64,000 nt of DNA from Hippasteria phrygiana (lineage: Eukaryota > Echinodermata > Asteroidea > Valvatida > Goniasteridae), in contig JAZGUH010000053.1 in NCBI GenBank assembly GCA_037893225.1, forward strand, positions 930,001 through 994,000. Direction: 5' to 3'. Below are positions 57,301 through 59,363 of the stretch, one piece after another. The notes below the pieces were generated by a model. That model ran no database searches and was not told the origin of the DNA. It saw only the letters and a program-made list of their open reading frames with translations. The position numbers and the translations under genes are program-made. Every line of letters starts with the position of its first letter. Within the stretch, counting starts at the first letter, position 1.

Positions 57301-59199
57301 GTGCAAATCATTATTTTTAGTTTCATTATTATAAAACAAAAGTGAAAGAGTAAAGTAATTCCGCTGAAATTCCATGTACAGCTGTGGGACCATGATTACA
57401 AACTGTAATCTAGATTTGATGTATCAAACCTTAAGGTCAAACAGGAGAATACAAACTCAATGGCATTGCCCACTGGAGTACACAGCCCCAACCACTGGTT
57501 CCTCATGATGAAGCAGCCCTACCGGCTGTCATGTACATTGTACCTCCAAGCCAAGCTGCTAGTACACTGGCCTTATCGTGTTTATAGCAGAGTTGCTGTG
57601 TGGATATTTACTAATAGCATGCTTGTGTAATACAATTTATAATAATACTGATCTCAGTGAATGCTGCCATAAAAATAACAGGGGTGAGATTGTCAGAAAA
57701 TGAAAAATCCATGAAATCTGCAGTGTTTGGGGGTCGCCAAGGAGCCCAGAGCAACACAGGATCTATGGTTTGTTACCTAACCCGTTTCTACTGGGCTATA
57801 TCCACTTTCACAGGTATAACACCTTCCATTAACACCTCAGGAATTCCAGATTTCAAAAGAGATTCTTTAACACGTTAACTGCCGACTACGAGTATACTCG
57901 TAGTGAATCAAACGCTTTTGTTATGGTAATTGAATGCTCTGGCATCACTGAAGACGCATCAAATACACTGCTGGCAGTATGAGTACATCAATGTATGGAA
58001 TGGTTGTGATCGATAGAGACAGCTTGAAAGCACCTCATCAGTATGGACGCATGCGCTGTATGTCCAGATTGCACAATGGCAATGTGGTGGCGCCCTATAA
58101 ATTGTCTGACATCCTCGATTTCAAAGTGTTAAAGCTGCATGTAACCTGAATCCTCCAAAATCCTCTGATGGGGACCATTGCATGAATCCTCAAAAATCCT
58201 TTAGGGGTTTTCATAAACAACCTAGTAACCTCAATCCTCCAAAATGAACCAGCATCAGATTGGGCCTGACGACCTGGATCCTCCATTTTCCTCCAGAGGC
58301 GAAATCCTCTGATGCCCTCAATCCTACAAAATCCTCTGATGCTTCAACTTTCAAAGCCCCTCAATCCTCCAAATTTCTCCTTTTGGCAAAGAGGATTTTG
58401 GAGGATTTGGGAAGGTTAGGGGTTACAAATTCTGAAATCAGTAGAAAAAATTCTGACAAAAAAATCCTGACAAATCTCACCACTGGGGTGAAGGATATTC
58501 TTATTTTAAAAAAAGTGAACAAAGAAACTGGCAGGAGCGGGATTCGAACCTGCGACATCCGGAACACTGTACCAGCGCTCTACCAACTGAGCTATCTTGC
58601 CCTATGTTGGCGGTCTCCCAAATTGTCAGTATCTTTGTTCGGGTGGACGCTAGCCAGAAGTCATAAACCCAGAATGCTGTATAGCCAGGGATCACACCCA
58701 ATTTTACGATACAACCTGGAAAGCGACATTGCGGGGATCACTCATTTTCTTTGTTCACTTTGAATATATGTATTCAAATTTACCTAGTCAGTTTCCTTTG
58801 TGGATTGTTTGACGAATTATAAGTTAAAAAGTCGTATCCTCATTGAGTGATCCCCACAATGTCGCTTCCCAGGTTGTATCGTAAAATTGGGTGTGATCCC
58901 TGGCTATATGGCATTCTGGGTTTATGACTTCTGACTAGCGCCCACCCGAACAAAGATACTGACAATTTGGGAGACCGCCAACATAGCTCAGTTGGTAGAG
59001 CGAATATTCGAATATTCGGTTGACGAGCGAATATTCGGGACAGCCCTACTCCAACTTGAAGACTGAAGACTTGTACGCAAGCCTTGTTCCAGTATATTAT
59101 ATCCTTACCTGAATTGTTGCTATCACTGTCATGGGCTACTATACCAGCAGATGCCACATCTATACACCAATCAGCAGACACCAGCTCCTCCTTTAGTTT
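13919..59199 (-). CDS. SMARCAD1: SMARCAD1-like SNF2-family chromatin remodeling ATPase (17 exons, N-terminus missing)
   Basis: Seventeen exons on the - strand join in one frame with GT..AG junctions and matching phases at every step, giving 2373 coding bases (790 residues plus stop). Numbered from the first visible codon: CUE-like ubiquitin-binding segment (1-20), Lys/Arg- and Ser/Glu-rich linker (30-120), helical segment before the ATPase (120-250), Walker A GLGKT (280-284), DEAH box (383-386), [11 protein letters not shown] (about 408-418), helicase C lobe with motif [12 protein letters not shown] (691-701) and motif [13 protein letters not shown] (721-731), and a short acidic C-terminus. 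These features, especially [17 protein letters not shown] and the PDLIFEDM block, are diagnostic of SMARCAD1/Fun30. The family is a nuclear ATPase that slides or exchanges nucleosomes, maintains heterochromatin through replication and promotes DNA-end resection. About 230 residues, including the first CUE domain, lie upstream. Introns reach 6 kb and are full of transposons. From memory the vertebrate Walker B is DEGH; here it is DEAH. Confidence 0.93.
13981..15515. other. SMARCAD1-like intron with long C-run and TTAA-MITE B fragment
   Basis: AT-rich intron. A pure C tract of about 27 bases lies at 14363-14389. A MITE B fragment starts after TTAA at 15046. No coding content was recognised. Confidence 0.5.
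15046..15195 (+). mobile_element. TTAA MITE family B, partial copy
   Basis: Begins TTAA at 15046-15049, then 'GGCCGGCTGTTATTAATG', 'GTATGCCAAGATGGGC', 'TGTGCAGCCAAG' and 'GAATTGAGTACATGCAGGAA', landmarks shared with the other family B copies. The right end is missing. Confidence 0.65.
15516..15628 (-). CDS. SMARCAD1: SMARCAD1-like exon 16
   Basis: Bounded by TTAATCCTACAG and GTAAGA. Encodes '[19 protein letters not shown]' and '[13 protein letters not shown]', the SnAC-like brace that follows motif VI in SNF2 proteins. Enters in phase 2, leaves in phase 1. Confidence 0.92.
15703..16190. repeat. Dispersed repeat family X, copy 2
   Basis: Aligns over its length with 4051-4500 and includes its own version of the foldback palindrome at 15910-16025. 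Confidence 0.8.
15910..16025. repeat. 116-bp foldback palindrome in family X copy 2
   Basis: Arms TAGCTTTTAGTCAAGGCGCG (15910) and GTGCCTTGACTAAAGGCTA (ending 16025), with an inner pair of CGCGCCCCGG and CCGGGGCGC. Confidence 0.8.
16240..16412 (+). mobile_element. TTAA MITE family B, copy
   Basis: Starts TTAA then 'GTCTGGCTGTTATGG', 'GTATGCCAAGAATGGGC', 'AACAATAGGCACCACGCTGA' and 'GAATGAAAGCTTTGTTTG', and ends 'GTCCGTATTCAAGAG' at a decayed TTAA (TTTA). Confidence 0.75.
16752..17077. repeat. Inverted-repeat element, ~45-bp arms
   Basis: AATTCGGTCGATTCACAAC (from 16752) through GCCAGCGGCAACCGG is repeated inverted at about 17031-17077 (CCGGCTTGCCGCTGGC...GAATCGACCGAATT). The ~230-bp middle shows no coding sequence. 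Probably a miniature foldback element in the SMARCAD1-like intron. Confidence 0.75.
17455..18110. repeat. Minisatellite, ~43-54-bp unit, 13 copies, with a ~359-bp higher-order repeat
   Basis: The unit contains 'TTTAGCAGGGTGGAAGCTAAA' (imperfect palindrome TTTAGC...GCTAAA) plus 'TATACCTGTTGGATTTTGT'. The GAAGCT core recurs 13 times. Variant units (TGGGTTGAAGCT; an inserted CATGTATACATGTACC; GCTGGTATACTTG / GCTGATATACTTG) occur in the same order at 17536-17700 and 17895-18060, giving a higher-order period of about 359 bases. Peptides read across it (for example [11 protein letters not shown]) are not genes. Confidence 0.9.
18108..19100 (+). repeat. ~1-kb dispersed repeat family Z, copy 1
   Basis: Matches 46478-47450 in order: 'TTATTTCAGGGA', 'ACCTTTGAAGTTGAACATTA', 'TCGTTTAGAAGGTTCAGATA', 'TAAATCATCCACAGAGAG', 'TACGAGTTGAC', 'ACACCAAAATAATCACACAC', 'GCAAAGCCTTTTATTGTTT' and 'GGAGTT..GTCGCAG'. 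Each copy contains a TTAA MITE of family A. Confidence 0.8.
18275..18495 (-). mobile_element. TTAA MITE family A, copy 1
   Basis: TTAA at 18275-18278 and 18492-18495 flank a 213-bp unit with ends CCTCTTGCGTACGG and, inverted, CCCCTTGAGTACGG. The interior 'CAATCCATTGTTGGATTATTG' and 'GCTTGACTGCACAAACACAT' are shared with copies 2 and 3. The TTAA target and CCC(T)TTG termini fit a piggyBac-like origin. Confidence 0.85.
19608..19790 (-). CDS. SMARCAD1: SMARCAD1-like exon 15 (helicase motifs V and VI)
   Basis: Bounded by CCTTTCTGTAG and GTATGT. Encodes '[17 protein letters not shown]' (motif V) and '[17 protein letters not shown]' (motif VI with the arginine finger), the strongest family evidence in the window. 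Confidence 0.97.
19935..20070 (-). mobile_element. tRNA(Ser/Leu)-like SINE, copy
   Basis: On the - strand: an A-box-like 'TGGTTGAGATGTCTAC' and a B-box 'GTTGTGGGTTCAAGACCC', followed by 'AGTAAGCCTGTGAATTT'. Paired head-to-head with the copy at 20110-20290. Confidence 0.65.
20110..20290 (+). mobile_element. tRNA(Ser/Leu)-like SINE, opposite-strand copy
   Basis: 'GTGAGTGGTTAAGATGTCTT' (A-box type) and 'GTCGTGGGTTCGACTCC' (B-box type), then the shared 3' region. Confidence 0.65.
20291..21239. other. SMARCAD1-like intron, nothing recognised
   Basis: Short open frames only. No domain, splice pair or clear repeat family was identified. Confidence 0.4.
21240..21560 (-). mobile_element. tRNA(Ser/Leu)-like SINE pair, degraded
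   Basis: A - strand copy (about 21240-21380: 'GGGTGGGACTCGAACCCATG' on the + strand is an inverted B-box), followed by opposite-strand tail fragments ending 'CACAGGCTCTTGGAAAGCAC'. Confidence 0.55.
22068..22186 (-). CDS. SMARCAD1: SMARCAD1-like exon 14 (motif IV)
   Basis: Bounded by TTATTATTACAG and GTACTA. Encodes '[18 protein letters not shown]' and '[11 protein letters not shown]', the start of the helicase C lobe. The frame has no start codon of its own; it is recovered by splice phase (0 in, 2 out). Confidence 0.93.
22248..22446. mobile_element. Miniature inverted-repeat element, ~45-bp ends
   Basis: The left end 'CCAAAATTAGAAGCATTTA' with 'GCGGTGGCACCACGCTCG' is repeated inverted at the right ('GAGCGCGGCACCACCGTAAA', 'TGGCTTCTAATTTTGTTCGG'). 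The centre is rich in CG and GCACGC words. No target duplication was resolved. Confidence 0.75.
22500..23439. other. SMARCAD1-like intron, nothing recognised
   Basis: AT-rich sequence without identified genes. 'TCAATTGACCTATCGC' (about 22632) recurs inverted as 'GCGATAGGTCAATTG' (about 22789), hinting at another decayed ~170-bp foldback element. Confidence 0.45.
23440..23559 (+). mobile_element. TTAA MITE family B, partial copy
   Basis: 'TGAATGGATTGAGTATGCAC', 'GACAACCAGGCAGGTGGTCT' and 'GTCGTCCGTATTCAAGAGG', ending in TTAA at 23556-23559. Confidence 0.7.
23995..24360. repeat. Degenerate minisatellite followed by A/C-rich low-complexity DNA
   Basis: Irregular copies of 'CACCAAGGCAAATGAGG' occur from about 24020 to 24190. 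Then an A/C-rich stretch (24225-24360) repeats 'AAAAGGCC'. Neither shows coding evidence despite open frames on both strands. Confidence 0.75.
24594..24782 (-). CDS. SMARCAD1: SMARCAD1-like exon 13
   Basis: Bounded by CATATTATCAG and GTAGGA. Encodes '[19 protein letters not shown]' and '[18 protein letters not shown]', a SMARCAD1-specific linker between the two ATPase lobes and the SGK helix before motif IV. Phase 0 at both ends. Confidence 0.95.
25478..25554. repeat. Perfect 16-bp inverted repeat
   Basis: ACAAATATTGACTGCT at 25478-25493 is perfectly inverted at 25539-25554, with a 45-base spacer containing smaller complementary blocks. Confidence 0.75.
25678..26648. mobile_element. ~970-bp DNA transposon, possibly PIF/Harbinger-like
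   Basis: The ends are GACCCCGTTCCCACTAGA (25678) and, inverted, GACCGCGTTCCCACTCGA (from 26648): 16 of 18 match. Both sides are flanked by ATA (25675-25677 and 26649-26651; CATA is also possible). Many GTGGATC/GATCCACC and GGATCAGATCC words crowd both subterminal regions, as expected for transposase-binding sites. A - strand frame at 26305-26619 is not clearly a transposase. The superfamily is inferred from the 3-bp target only. Confidence 0.7.
27571..27686. repeat. 59-bp tandem duplication
   Basis: 'TTCCCTACAACCTCATCCCC' plus 'AAAATCCAATCAAGTACGTA' and 'TTTTAATACATT' occur twice, 59 bases apart. Confidence 0.85.
27784..28883. mobile_element. Foldback element with a ~970-bp 12-bp tandem array in its loop
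   Basis: The left arm (27784-27850; AAATACTACATGG ... CAGTACTGGCTACAGGCCT) is matched inverted by the right arm (28819-28883; AGGCCTGTAGCCAGTACTG ... CCATGTCGTATTT). The innermost 19 bases match perfectly and the outer ~45 bases with differences. The interior is the satellite described separately. It lies in the intron between exons 12 and 13 of the SMARCAD1-like gene, 58 bases downstream of the exon 12 donor in transcript order. It is non-coding. Confidence 0.88.
27851..28818. repeat. 12-bp satellite (AGGCCCACCAGG)n, about 80 units
   Basis: Almost perfect head-to-tail copies of AGGCCCACCAGG. Variants are few: AGGCCTACCAGG units at both edges and near the 10-bp units, and three shortened 10-bp units (AGGCACCAGG) at about 28201, 28331 and 28521. 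Twelve is divisible by three and the unit has no stop, so every frame on both strands stays open; the long Thr-Arg-Arg-Pro, Gly-Gly-Pro-Pro, His-Gln-Glu-Ala and Gly-Leu-Leu-Val translations are artefacts. Confidence 0.97.
28942..29196 (-). CDS. SMARCAD1: SMARCAD1-like exon 12
   Basis: Bounded by CTTCCGTACAG and GTGAGC; 85 codons, phase 0 at both ends. Encodes '[18 protein letters not shown]' and '[17 protein letters not shown]', the protrusion and linker between lobes. Its donor lies about 58 bases from the end of the 12-bp-repeat foldback element in the next intron. Confidence 0.95.
29285..29530. mobile_element. MITE with AGTCGAGTC termini, copy 1
   Basis: The left end 'AGAGATGTAGTCGAGTC' and right end 'GGGACTCGACTA' are inverted. 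The interior has repeated 'CAAGTCCCTGCAAGTCC' and 'GAAAGGACTTG', complementary to each other. A matching copy lies at 39125-39330. Confidence 0.75.
29951..30192. mobile_element. TTAA MITE family C, full copy
   Basis: Flanked by TTAA (29951-29954 and 30189-30192). The ends are CCCTAACCCC and, inverted, CCCTAACCTACCTGAATCC. The interior carries repeated 'CTGAATCCGCCAAAATCC'-type words and two 'CAATATGGAGGTAT' blocks. A shorter copy is at 54033-54143. Confidence 0.8.
30193..31095 (+). pseudogene. 3' part of a CR1/Rex-like LINE reverse transcriptase
   Basis: Starts at the RT active site ('[18 protein letters not shown]', with YVDD) and continues after a stop and shift with '[18 protein letters not shown]', '[20 protein letters not shown]', '[20 protein letters not shown]' and '[20 protein letters not shown]'. 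These thumb and C-terminal motifs are typical of CR1/Rex/L2 elements. A 231-codon frame (30342-31037) remains open. It ends with ATA repeats at about 31081-31092. The 5' part is absent, as in a truncated insertion. TTAA MITE C directly abuts its start. Confidence 0.85.
31372..31479 (-). CDS. SMARCAD1: SMARCAD1-like exon 11
   Basis: Bounded by TTTATTTGCAG and GTCAGT. Encodes '[20 protein letters not shown]', the PFILRR element conserved in SNF2 proteins. 36 codons, phase 0 at both ends. Confidence 0.94.
31725..32014 (-). mobile_element. TTAA MITE family B, inverted copy with G-run
   Basis: Reverse-orientation family B: 'TTGAAAAAGACCAGCTGGCC', 'GGTGCCTATTGTTTGCATTT', 'GCTTGGCTGCACAGCC', ending TTAA at 32011-32014. 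A run of about 21 G (31866-31886) interrupts it. Confidence 0.75.
32190..32620. other. Intron segment with GGGTACCCG-like repeat words
   Basis: 'GGGTACCCG', 'CCGGGTACCTG', 'GGTACTCGATTCC' and 'GGAACCGGTTCC' suggest a decayed element related to sequence near 44700-44775. No boundaries could be set. Confidence 0.4.
32753..32887 (-). CDS. SMARCAD1: SMARCAD1-like exon 10
   Basis: Bounded by TATGCTGGACAG and GTGAGT. Encodes '[20 protein letters not shown]' (motif III, coupling ATP hydrolysis to movement) and '[10 protein letters not shown]'. 45 codons, phase 0 at both ends. Confidence 0.96.
32975..33061 (+). repeat. Dispersed repeat family W, left half (split by 33062-35456)
   Basis: 'CGTGTCCGAAATCTGGGCCG' corresponds to 'CGTGTCCGGAATCTGGGCCA' at about 50561. 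Confidence 0.7.
33062..35456. mobile_element. 2.4-kb TA-flanked DNA transposon, non-autonomous
   Basis: The ends CCGTAATTTTCGGAATATAG (33062) and CTATATTCCGAAAATTACGG (ending 35456) are perfect inverses, continuing into GCCGCG. Subterminal 'CGGCTTATATTCC' words repeat at both ends. TA flanks each side (33060-33061 and 35457-35458). The sequences on either side join into a repeat also found uninterrupted at about 50550-50680, so the empty site is known. The interior is CpG-rich in places (33380-33560, 34020-34140) and has no recognised transposase. The TA target suggests Tc1/mariner/pogo relatives; the superfamily is not proven. Confidence 0.85.
35457..35525 (+). repeat. Dispersed repeat family W, right half
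   Basis: 'TGCCCAATTTCCGGACACTG' with 'CCTCCTGTAAATTTTAC' corresponds to 'TGCCCAATTTTTTGGACGCTG'-type sequence at about 50650-50690. Confidence 0.7.
35530..35729 (+). mobile_element. TTAA MITE family A, copy 2
   Basis: TTAA at 35530-35533 and 35726-35729. Ends CCCCTTGAGCACGG and, inverted, CCCCTTGCGTACGGATGACG. This is the cleanest copy of the family. Confidence 0.85.
35730..36689. other. SMARCAD1-like intron, nothing recognised
   Basis: No gene or well-bounded repeat. The GGTACAACC-like words at 36100-36170 ('GTACAACCTACTCCACGCCG' and 'ACGGTGTAGGTTGTACC') form a small inverted repeat. Confidence 0.4.
36690..36970 (-). mobile_element. Repeat with tRNA-like module (family T), copy 1
   Basis: On the - strand a tRNA-shaped module (36778-36703) has an A-box 'TAGCTCAGTTGGTAGAG' and B-box 'GGTTCGAATCC'. 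Its acceptor arms pair at 6 of 7 positions, and the anticodon-stem/loop region is imperfect. The 5' part of the repeat (36780-36970) precedes the tRNA module and is shared with 58600-58810. Mismatches, and the same flank at every copy, argue for a mobile repeat rather than a working tRNA gene. Confidence 0.7.
36971..38340. other. SMARCAD1-like intron, nothing recognised
   Basis: AT-rich with a C-run near 37086-37097 and a T-run near 37954. 'GATGGCCGCCAAGCACTTCA' and 'ATGGTCGCCAAATTTTC' (about 38010-38070) are a short degenerate tandem. No coding exon was recognised. Confidence 0.4.
38392..38527 (-). CDS. SMARCAD1: SMARCAD1-like exon 9 (DEAH box)
   Basis: Bounded by TTGTTTTGCAG and GTGAGA. 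Encodes '[19 protein letters not shown]', then DEAH and '[17 protein letters not shown]'. The Asp-Glu of DEAH is the Walker B pair for ATP hydrolysis. Phase 2 in, 0 out. Confidence 0.96.
38685..38960 (-). mobile_element. tRNA(Ser/Leu)-like SINE, copy
   Basis: Inverted B-box 'GGACTCGAATCCACGACC' and A-box 'CCAACCACTCGACCACC' (on the + strand), with shared flanks 'TTTTGCCCTTTCCCGACGTA' and 'GTCGGGGATGATGTAAAT'. Confidence 0.7.
39125..39330. mobile_element. MITE with AGTCGAGTC termini, copy 2
   Basis: Parallel to 29285-29530: 'TTCGAGTCCATCACAAGTCC', 'CAAATGAGCTTTGACAAAGG', 'GAAAGGACTTGTGAAAGGAC' and 'GGGACTCGACTACAGCTCTG'. Confidence 0.75.
39520..39785 (+). mobile_element. tRNA-related SINE with TAA tail, copy 2
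   Basis: 'TCATGGTGCTTGTGTCCTTGA', 'GCAAATGGTACCTGTGAGGA' and 'GGCCTGATGAGCAGGGGTAA' match 13262-13530 in order. Confidence 0.7.
39830..40020. mobile_element. Family T repeat, rearranged head-to-head halves
   Basis: A - strand tRNA-like module (about 39868-39943) is directly followed by the + strand end of the same module ('GTTCGAATCCCGCTCCTG', then 'TTTCTTTGTTCACTTTG'). The two halves can pair with each other. Confidence 0.7.
40189..40324 (-). CDS. SMARCAD1: SMARCAD1-like exon 8
   Basis: Bounded by CTTTTGGTAG and GTAAGT. Encodes '[20 protein letters not shown]' and 'YLTCNVIIT', the motif Ia-Ib region. The frame has no start codon of its own and is recovered by phase (1 in, 2 out). Confidence 0.94.
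40735..41205. mobile_element. Head-to-head pair of tRNA(Ser/Leu)-like SINEs
   Basis: - strand copy at 40735-40990 and + strand copy at 41035-41205. The + copy has 'CTGGTCGAGTGGTTAAGACG' (A-box) and 'GTCGTGGGTTCAAATCCC' (B-box). The pair can form a long hairpin in the transcript between exons 7 and 8. Confidence 0.75.
41689..41788 (-). CDS. SMARCAD1: SMARCAD1-like exon 7 (Walker A)
   Basis: Bounded by TCTATTCAG and GTATGA. Encodes '[19 protein letters not shown]' (ATP-binding P-loop) and '[12 protein letters not shown]'. The Lys-Thr of GLGKT is intact, so ATP binding should be possible. Phase 0 in, 1 out. Confidence 0.96.
41830..42070. repeat. ~240-bp repeat V, copy 1
   Basis: 'GGCGAGATTTGAGGAAAATG', 'GGCATTTAATTTACATGGCG', 'GGTCATCAGAATTAAAAG' and 'GTGGAGAAATCCCACCCCTG' recur in the same order and strand at 42838-43105. 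A fragment is also at 57675-57720. Confidence 0.75.
42130..42710. repeat. GTCG/CGAC-rich complex repeat
   Basis: Dozens of CGAC/GTCG words ('GTCGTACGAC', 'GTCGCAGCCAGG', 'CCACGACCACCCAAGACTTG') in both orientations. 'ACCACCCAAGACTTGT' occurs twice (about 42468 and 42622). It lies between the two direct copies of repeat V. No coding support. Confidence 0.7.
42838..43105. repeat. ~260-bp repeat V, copy 2
   Basis: Direct-orientation partner of 41830-42070, more diverged. Confidence 0.75.
43169..43289. mobile_element. 121-bp foldback MITE, 34-bp arms
   Basis: GGGGTGCGTTCCACTCACAC (43169) plus GAACAACGCGAACG matches inverted at 43256-43289 with three differences. The loop is about 53 bases. Confidence 0.85.
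43670..44102. mobile_element. 433-bp TIR element family U, copy 1
   Basis: TGTGACCGGCTCTGCAAAAA at 43670 and its inverse at the right end (to 44102) continue into 'GGGCTATTATGTCGC' / 'GGGGTATTATGTCGC'. Target duplication not resolved. Confidence 0.8.
44148..44205. repeat. 13-bp tandem repeat, ~4 copies
   Basis: TTTTTCGTGCAAT repeated four times almost perfectly. The peptides read across it are not genes. Confidence 0.85.
44206..46477. other. SMARCAD1-like intron, nothing firmly recognised
   Basis: Contains a patch with GGGTACCCG/GGTTCGG words (44700-44775) similar to 32190-32620. No coding exon or well-bounded element was identified. Confidence 0.4.
46478..47450 (+). repeat. ~1-kb dispersed repeat family Z, copy 2
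   Basis: Same order of blocks as 18108-19100. It has an extra short tandem of 'GAGTTGACTAGGGTAC' (about 46880-46930) and carries a family A MITE in the opposite orientation. Confidence 0.8.
46644..46854 (+). mobile_element. TTAA MITE family A, copy 3
   Basis: TTAA at 46644-46647 and 46851-46854. The left end is decayed, the right end GGCAAGGGG matches the family. Orientation is opposite to copy 1 although the surrounding repeat is in the same orientation. Confidence 0.75.
47520..47582. repeat. Double-nested palindrome (GACCCGTGT arms)
   Basis: Inner CTACACGGGTC (47545-47555), a single central G, then GACCCGTGTAG (47557-47567). Outer GACCCGTGTTGA (47520-47531) pairs with TCAACACGGGTC (47571-47582). 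Both pairs are perfect. 'AGTGTGAAAAGGC' lies on both sides in direct orientation (about 47498 and 47596). Confidence 0.85.
47822..47912 (-). CDS. SMARCAD1: SMARCAD1-like exon 6
   Basis: Bounded by CTTGTTCCCAG and GTTAGT. Encodes '[20 protein letters not shown]' and '[10 protein letters not shown]' (Q-motif and motif I start). It joins directly to GLGKT of exon 7. Phase 2 in, 0 out. Confidence 0.96.
48500..48680 (-). repeat. Dispersed repeat family Y, copy 3
   Basis: Reverse complement of the family: 'CTTTCAGTCCTCG', 'GTCTTTTGTTGAAATCGGTC', 'TACGTGCTTAG' and 'GGTTGGTTATATTAAAGG'-like blocks. Confidence 0.7.
48798..49384. mobile_element. 587-bp TTAA-flanked element (Kolobok- or piggyBac-like)
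   Basis: AGGGACACATTGC at both ends, perfectly inverted, flanked by TTAA (48794-48797 and 49385-49388). It contains a separate perfect hairpin at 48942-48995. No transposase. Confidence 0.82.
48942..48995. repeat. Perfect 17-bp hairpin
   Basis: ACGGTCCGCCATTTTGT (48942-48958) and ACAAAATGGCGGACCGT (48979-48995), loop 20 bases. Confidence 0.9.
49630..49782. mobile_element. 153-bp inverted-repeat MITE
   Basis: GGGAGACTTATGAAATGCTG with CAGCAGACATACCGGTCC matches inverted to 'AAAAGGACCAGTATGTCTGC' and 'CTCAAAAAGTCTCCC'. Arms about 48 bases. Confidence 0.78.
49968..50245 (+). mobile_element. TTAA MITE family B, fullest copy
   Basis: Starts TTAACCCCTTGGTCCGGCTG at 49968 and ends 'GTCGTCCGTATTCAAGAG' beside a decayed TTAA. 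The two ends are inverted relatives (CCCCTTG..CCGG and CTCTTGAATACGG). The interior includes 'AACAATAGGCACCACACTGA' and 'GAATGAAAGCTTTGTTT'. Confidence 0.82.
50540..50700 (+). repeat. Dispersed repeat family W, uninterrupted copy
   Basis: Serves as the 'empty site' for the 2.4-kb element at 33062-35456. Confidence 0.7.
50701..52146. other. SMARCAD1-like intron, nothing firmly recognised
   Basis: Two 'GTGCGGACAGCC' words (about 51682 and 51812) inside similar contexts suggest a decayed repeat. No exon found. Confidence 0.4.
52147..52379 (-). CDS. SMARCAD1: SMARCAD1-like exon 5
   Basis: Bounded by TTGCCCTACAG and GTAAGT. Encodes '[20 protein letters not shown]' and an acidic stretch ([12 protein letters not shown]). 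It corresponds to the helical region just before the ATPase domain. Phase 0 in, 2 out. A nearby AG at about 52401 would break the frame, so the chosen acceptor is favoured. Confidence 0.88.
52470..52880. repeat. Dispersed repeat family X, diverged copy 3
   Basis: Shares 'GAAATACCTTACT', 'AATAGTCTCAAGCATCCTGT' and 'GTGCTGTC' with the other copies but lacks the foldback palindrome. Confidence 0.6.
52890..53114 (+). mobile_element. hAT-type MITE family S, 5'-truncated copy
   Basis: Matches the right half of 63551-63981 ('AAGGGTTTTACGGACGGGAA', 'GGCATTTGACACTGC', 'ATATTCGGGACAGCCCTA'). The left end and target duplication are missing. Confidence 0.75.
53188..53406 (+). mobile_element. TTAA MITE family B, copy
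   Basis: 'CCGGGCTGTTGTTGCTAGTA', 'AACAATAGGCACCACACTGA' and 'TACACTCCCATTCAAGAAAA', ending at TTAA (53403-53406). Confidence 0.7.
53833..53987 (-). CDS. SMARCAD1: SMARCAD1-like exon 4
   Basis: Bounded by GTTCACCTTGCAG and GTCAGT. Encodes '[20 protein letters not shown]' and '[15 protein letters not shown]', matching the conserved 'FLxDAxxxEL...K..xI..RPF..W..L' helical module of SMARCAD1. Phase 1 in, 0 out. Confidence 0.92.
54033..54143. mobile_element. TTAA MITE family C, short copy
   Basis: TTAA at both ends (54033-54036 and 54140-54143) around 103 bases with CCTTAACCTACAG and, inverted, CCCTATCCCCTTGGGTAAC. It lacks the internal repeats of the 29951 copy. Confidence 0.8.
54264..54300. 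repeat. Long C homopolymer (~36, one G)
   Basis: Nearly pure C tract in the intron between exons 3 and 4. Confidence 0.9.
54955..55035. repeat. 15-bp tandem repeat, 5 copies
   Basis: GCAAGATCGGGGCCG repeated five times without error, preceded by related 'AGATCG..GCC' words from 54850. Confidence 0.9.
55361..55585. repeat. 65-bp direct repeat, 160 bases apart
   Basis: 'CGTGTACGTGCATTGTACAC' plus 'GGTGGCATTCAGTGCGGTTG' at 55361 recurs at 55521 with few changes. Confidence 0.8.
56000..56138 (-). CDS. SMARCAD1: SMARCAD1-like exon 3
   Basis: Bounded by TTTTTCAAG and GTGGGT. Encodes a low-complexity Ser/Glu/Asp/Lys segment ('[19 protein letters not shown]'), probably disordered. Supported by splice phase (0 in, 1 out) linking recognised exons, and by composition, not by direct similarity. 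Confidence 0.75.
56568..56695 (-). CDS. SMARCAD1: SMARCAD1-like exon 2
   Basis: Bounded by TTTGACTAG and GTGGGT. Encodes a basic stretch ('[15 protein letters not shown]'), a plausible nuclear localisation signal, followed by '[13 protein letters not shown]', which faintly resembles a PIP-box-like end (speculative). Phase 1 in, 0 out, consistent with both neighbours. Confidence 0.75.
57071..57222 (-). mobile_element. TTAA MITE family B, partial inverted copy
   Basis: 'GAAAAAGACCACCTGGCTGG', 'GCTTGGCTGCACAAGG' and 'CATTAATAACAGACGGAC'. The end TTAA has decayed. Confidence 0.65.
57223..58130. other. SMARCAD1-like intron, nothing firmly recognised
   Basis: Includes a fragment of repeat V near 57675-57720. 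No exon identified. Confidence 0.4.
58131..58440. repeat. Repeats of AATCCTCCAAAATCC
   Basis: 'CTGAATCCTCCAAAATCCTC' and close variants occur at least six times, related to the interior words of TTAA MITE C. Probably a decayed or amplified relative. Confidence 0.65.
58500..58805 (-). mobile_element. Family T repeat (tRNA-like), copy
   Basis: tRNA-like module on the - strand at 58600-58527 (B-box 'GGTTCGAATCCCGCTCC', A-box 'TAGCTCAGTTGGTAGAG'). The 5' flank matches 36780-36970. Confidence 0.75.
58820..59002 (+). mobile_element. Family T repeat, inverted partner, truncated in the tRNA-like module
   Basis: 'AAGTCGTATCCTCATTGAGT' through 'GGGAGACCGCCAACATAG' and 'CTCAGTTGGTAGAGCG', cut off where a family S (TTCGAATATTCG) fragment begins. 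It forms a ~180-bp inverted repeat with 58600-58780. Confidence 0.75.
59003..59048 (+). mobile_element. hAT-type MITE family S, end fragment
   Basis: 'CGAATATTCGAATATTCGG' ... 'ATTCGGGACAGCCCTA', identical in layout to the right end of 63551-63981. Confidence 0.7.
59109..59199 (-). CDS. SMARCAD1: SMARCAD1-like exon 1 of those visible (CUE-like segment)
   Basis: Bounded by TTTTTTGCGACAG and GTAAGG. Encodes '[19 protein letters not shown]', similar in spacing to the second half of a CUE domain, the ubiquitin-binding module upstream of the ATPase in this family, then Asp/Ser-rich sequence. Phase 0 in, 1 out. The preceding exon was not found between 59200 and 64000. Confidence 0.75.
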
Positions 59200-59363
59200 C
59201 TGTCGCAAAAAAATCATTACATTTGAATGGTTCATGTCAAAGAATATATAAGGAACAATAATAAACAATATTAATAAATCAAATTTATAAGGTGCACAGC
59301 ACTGACAATGACTCATTATTCATTCCAAATGGCTGTTTGAAGACAAGTGACTTGAGTTCTTGC

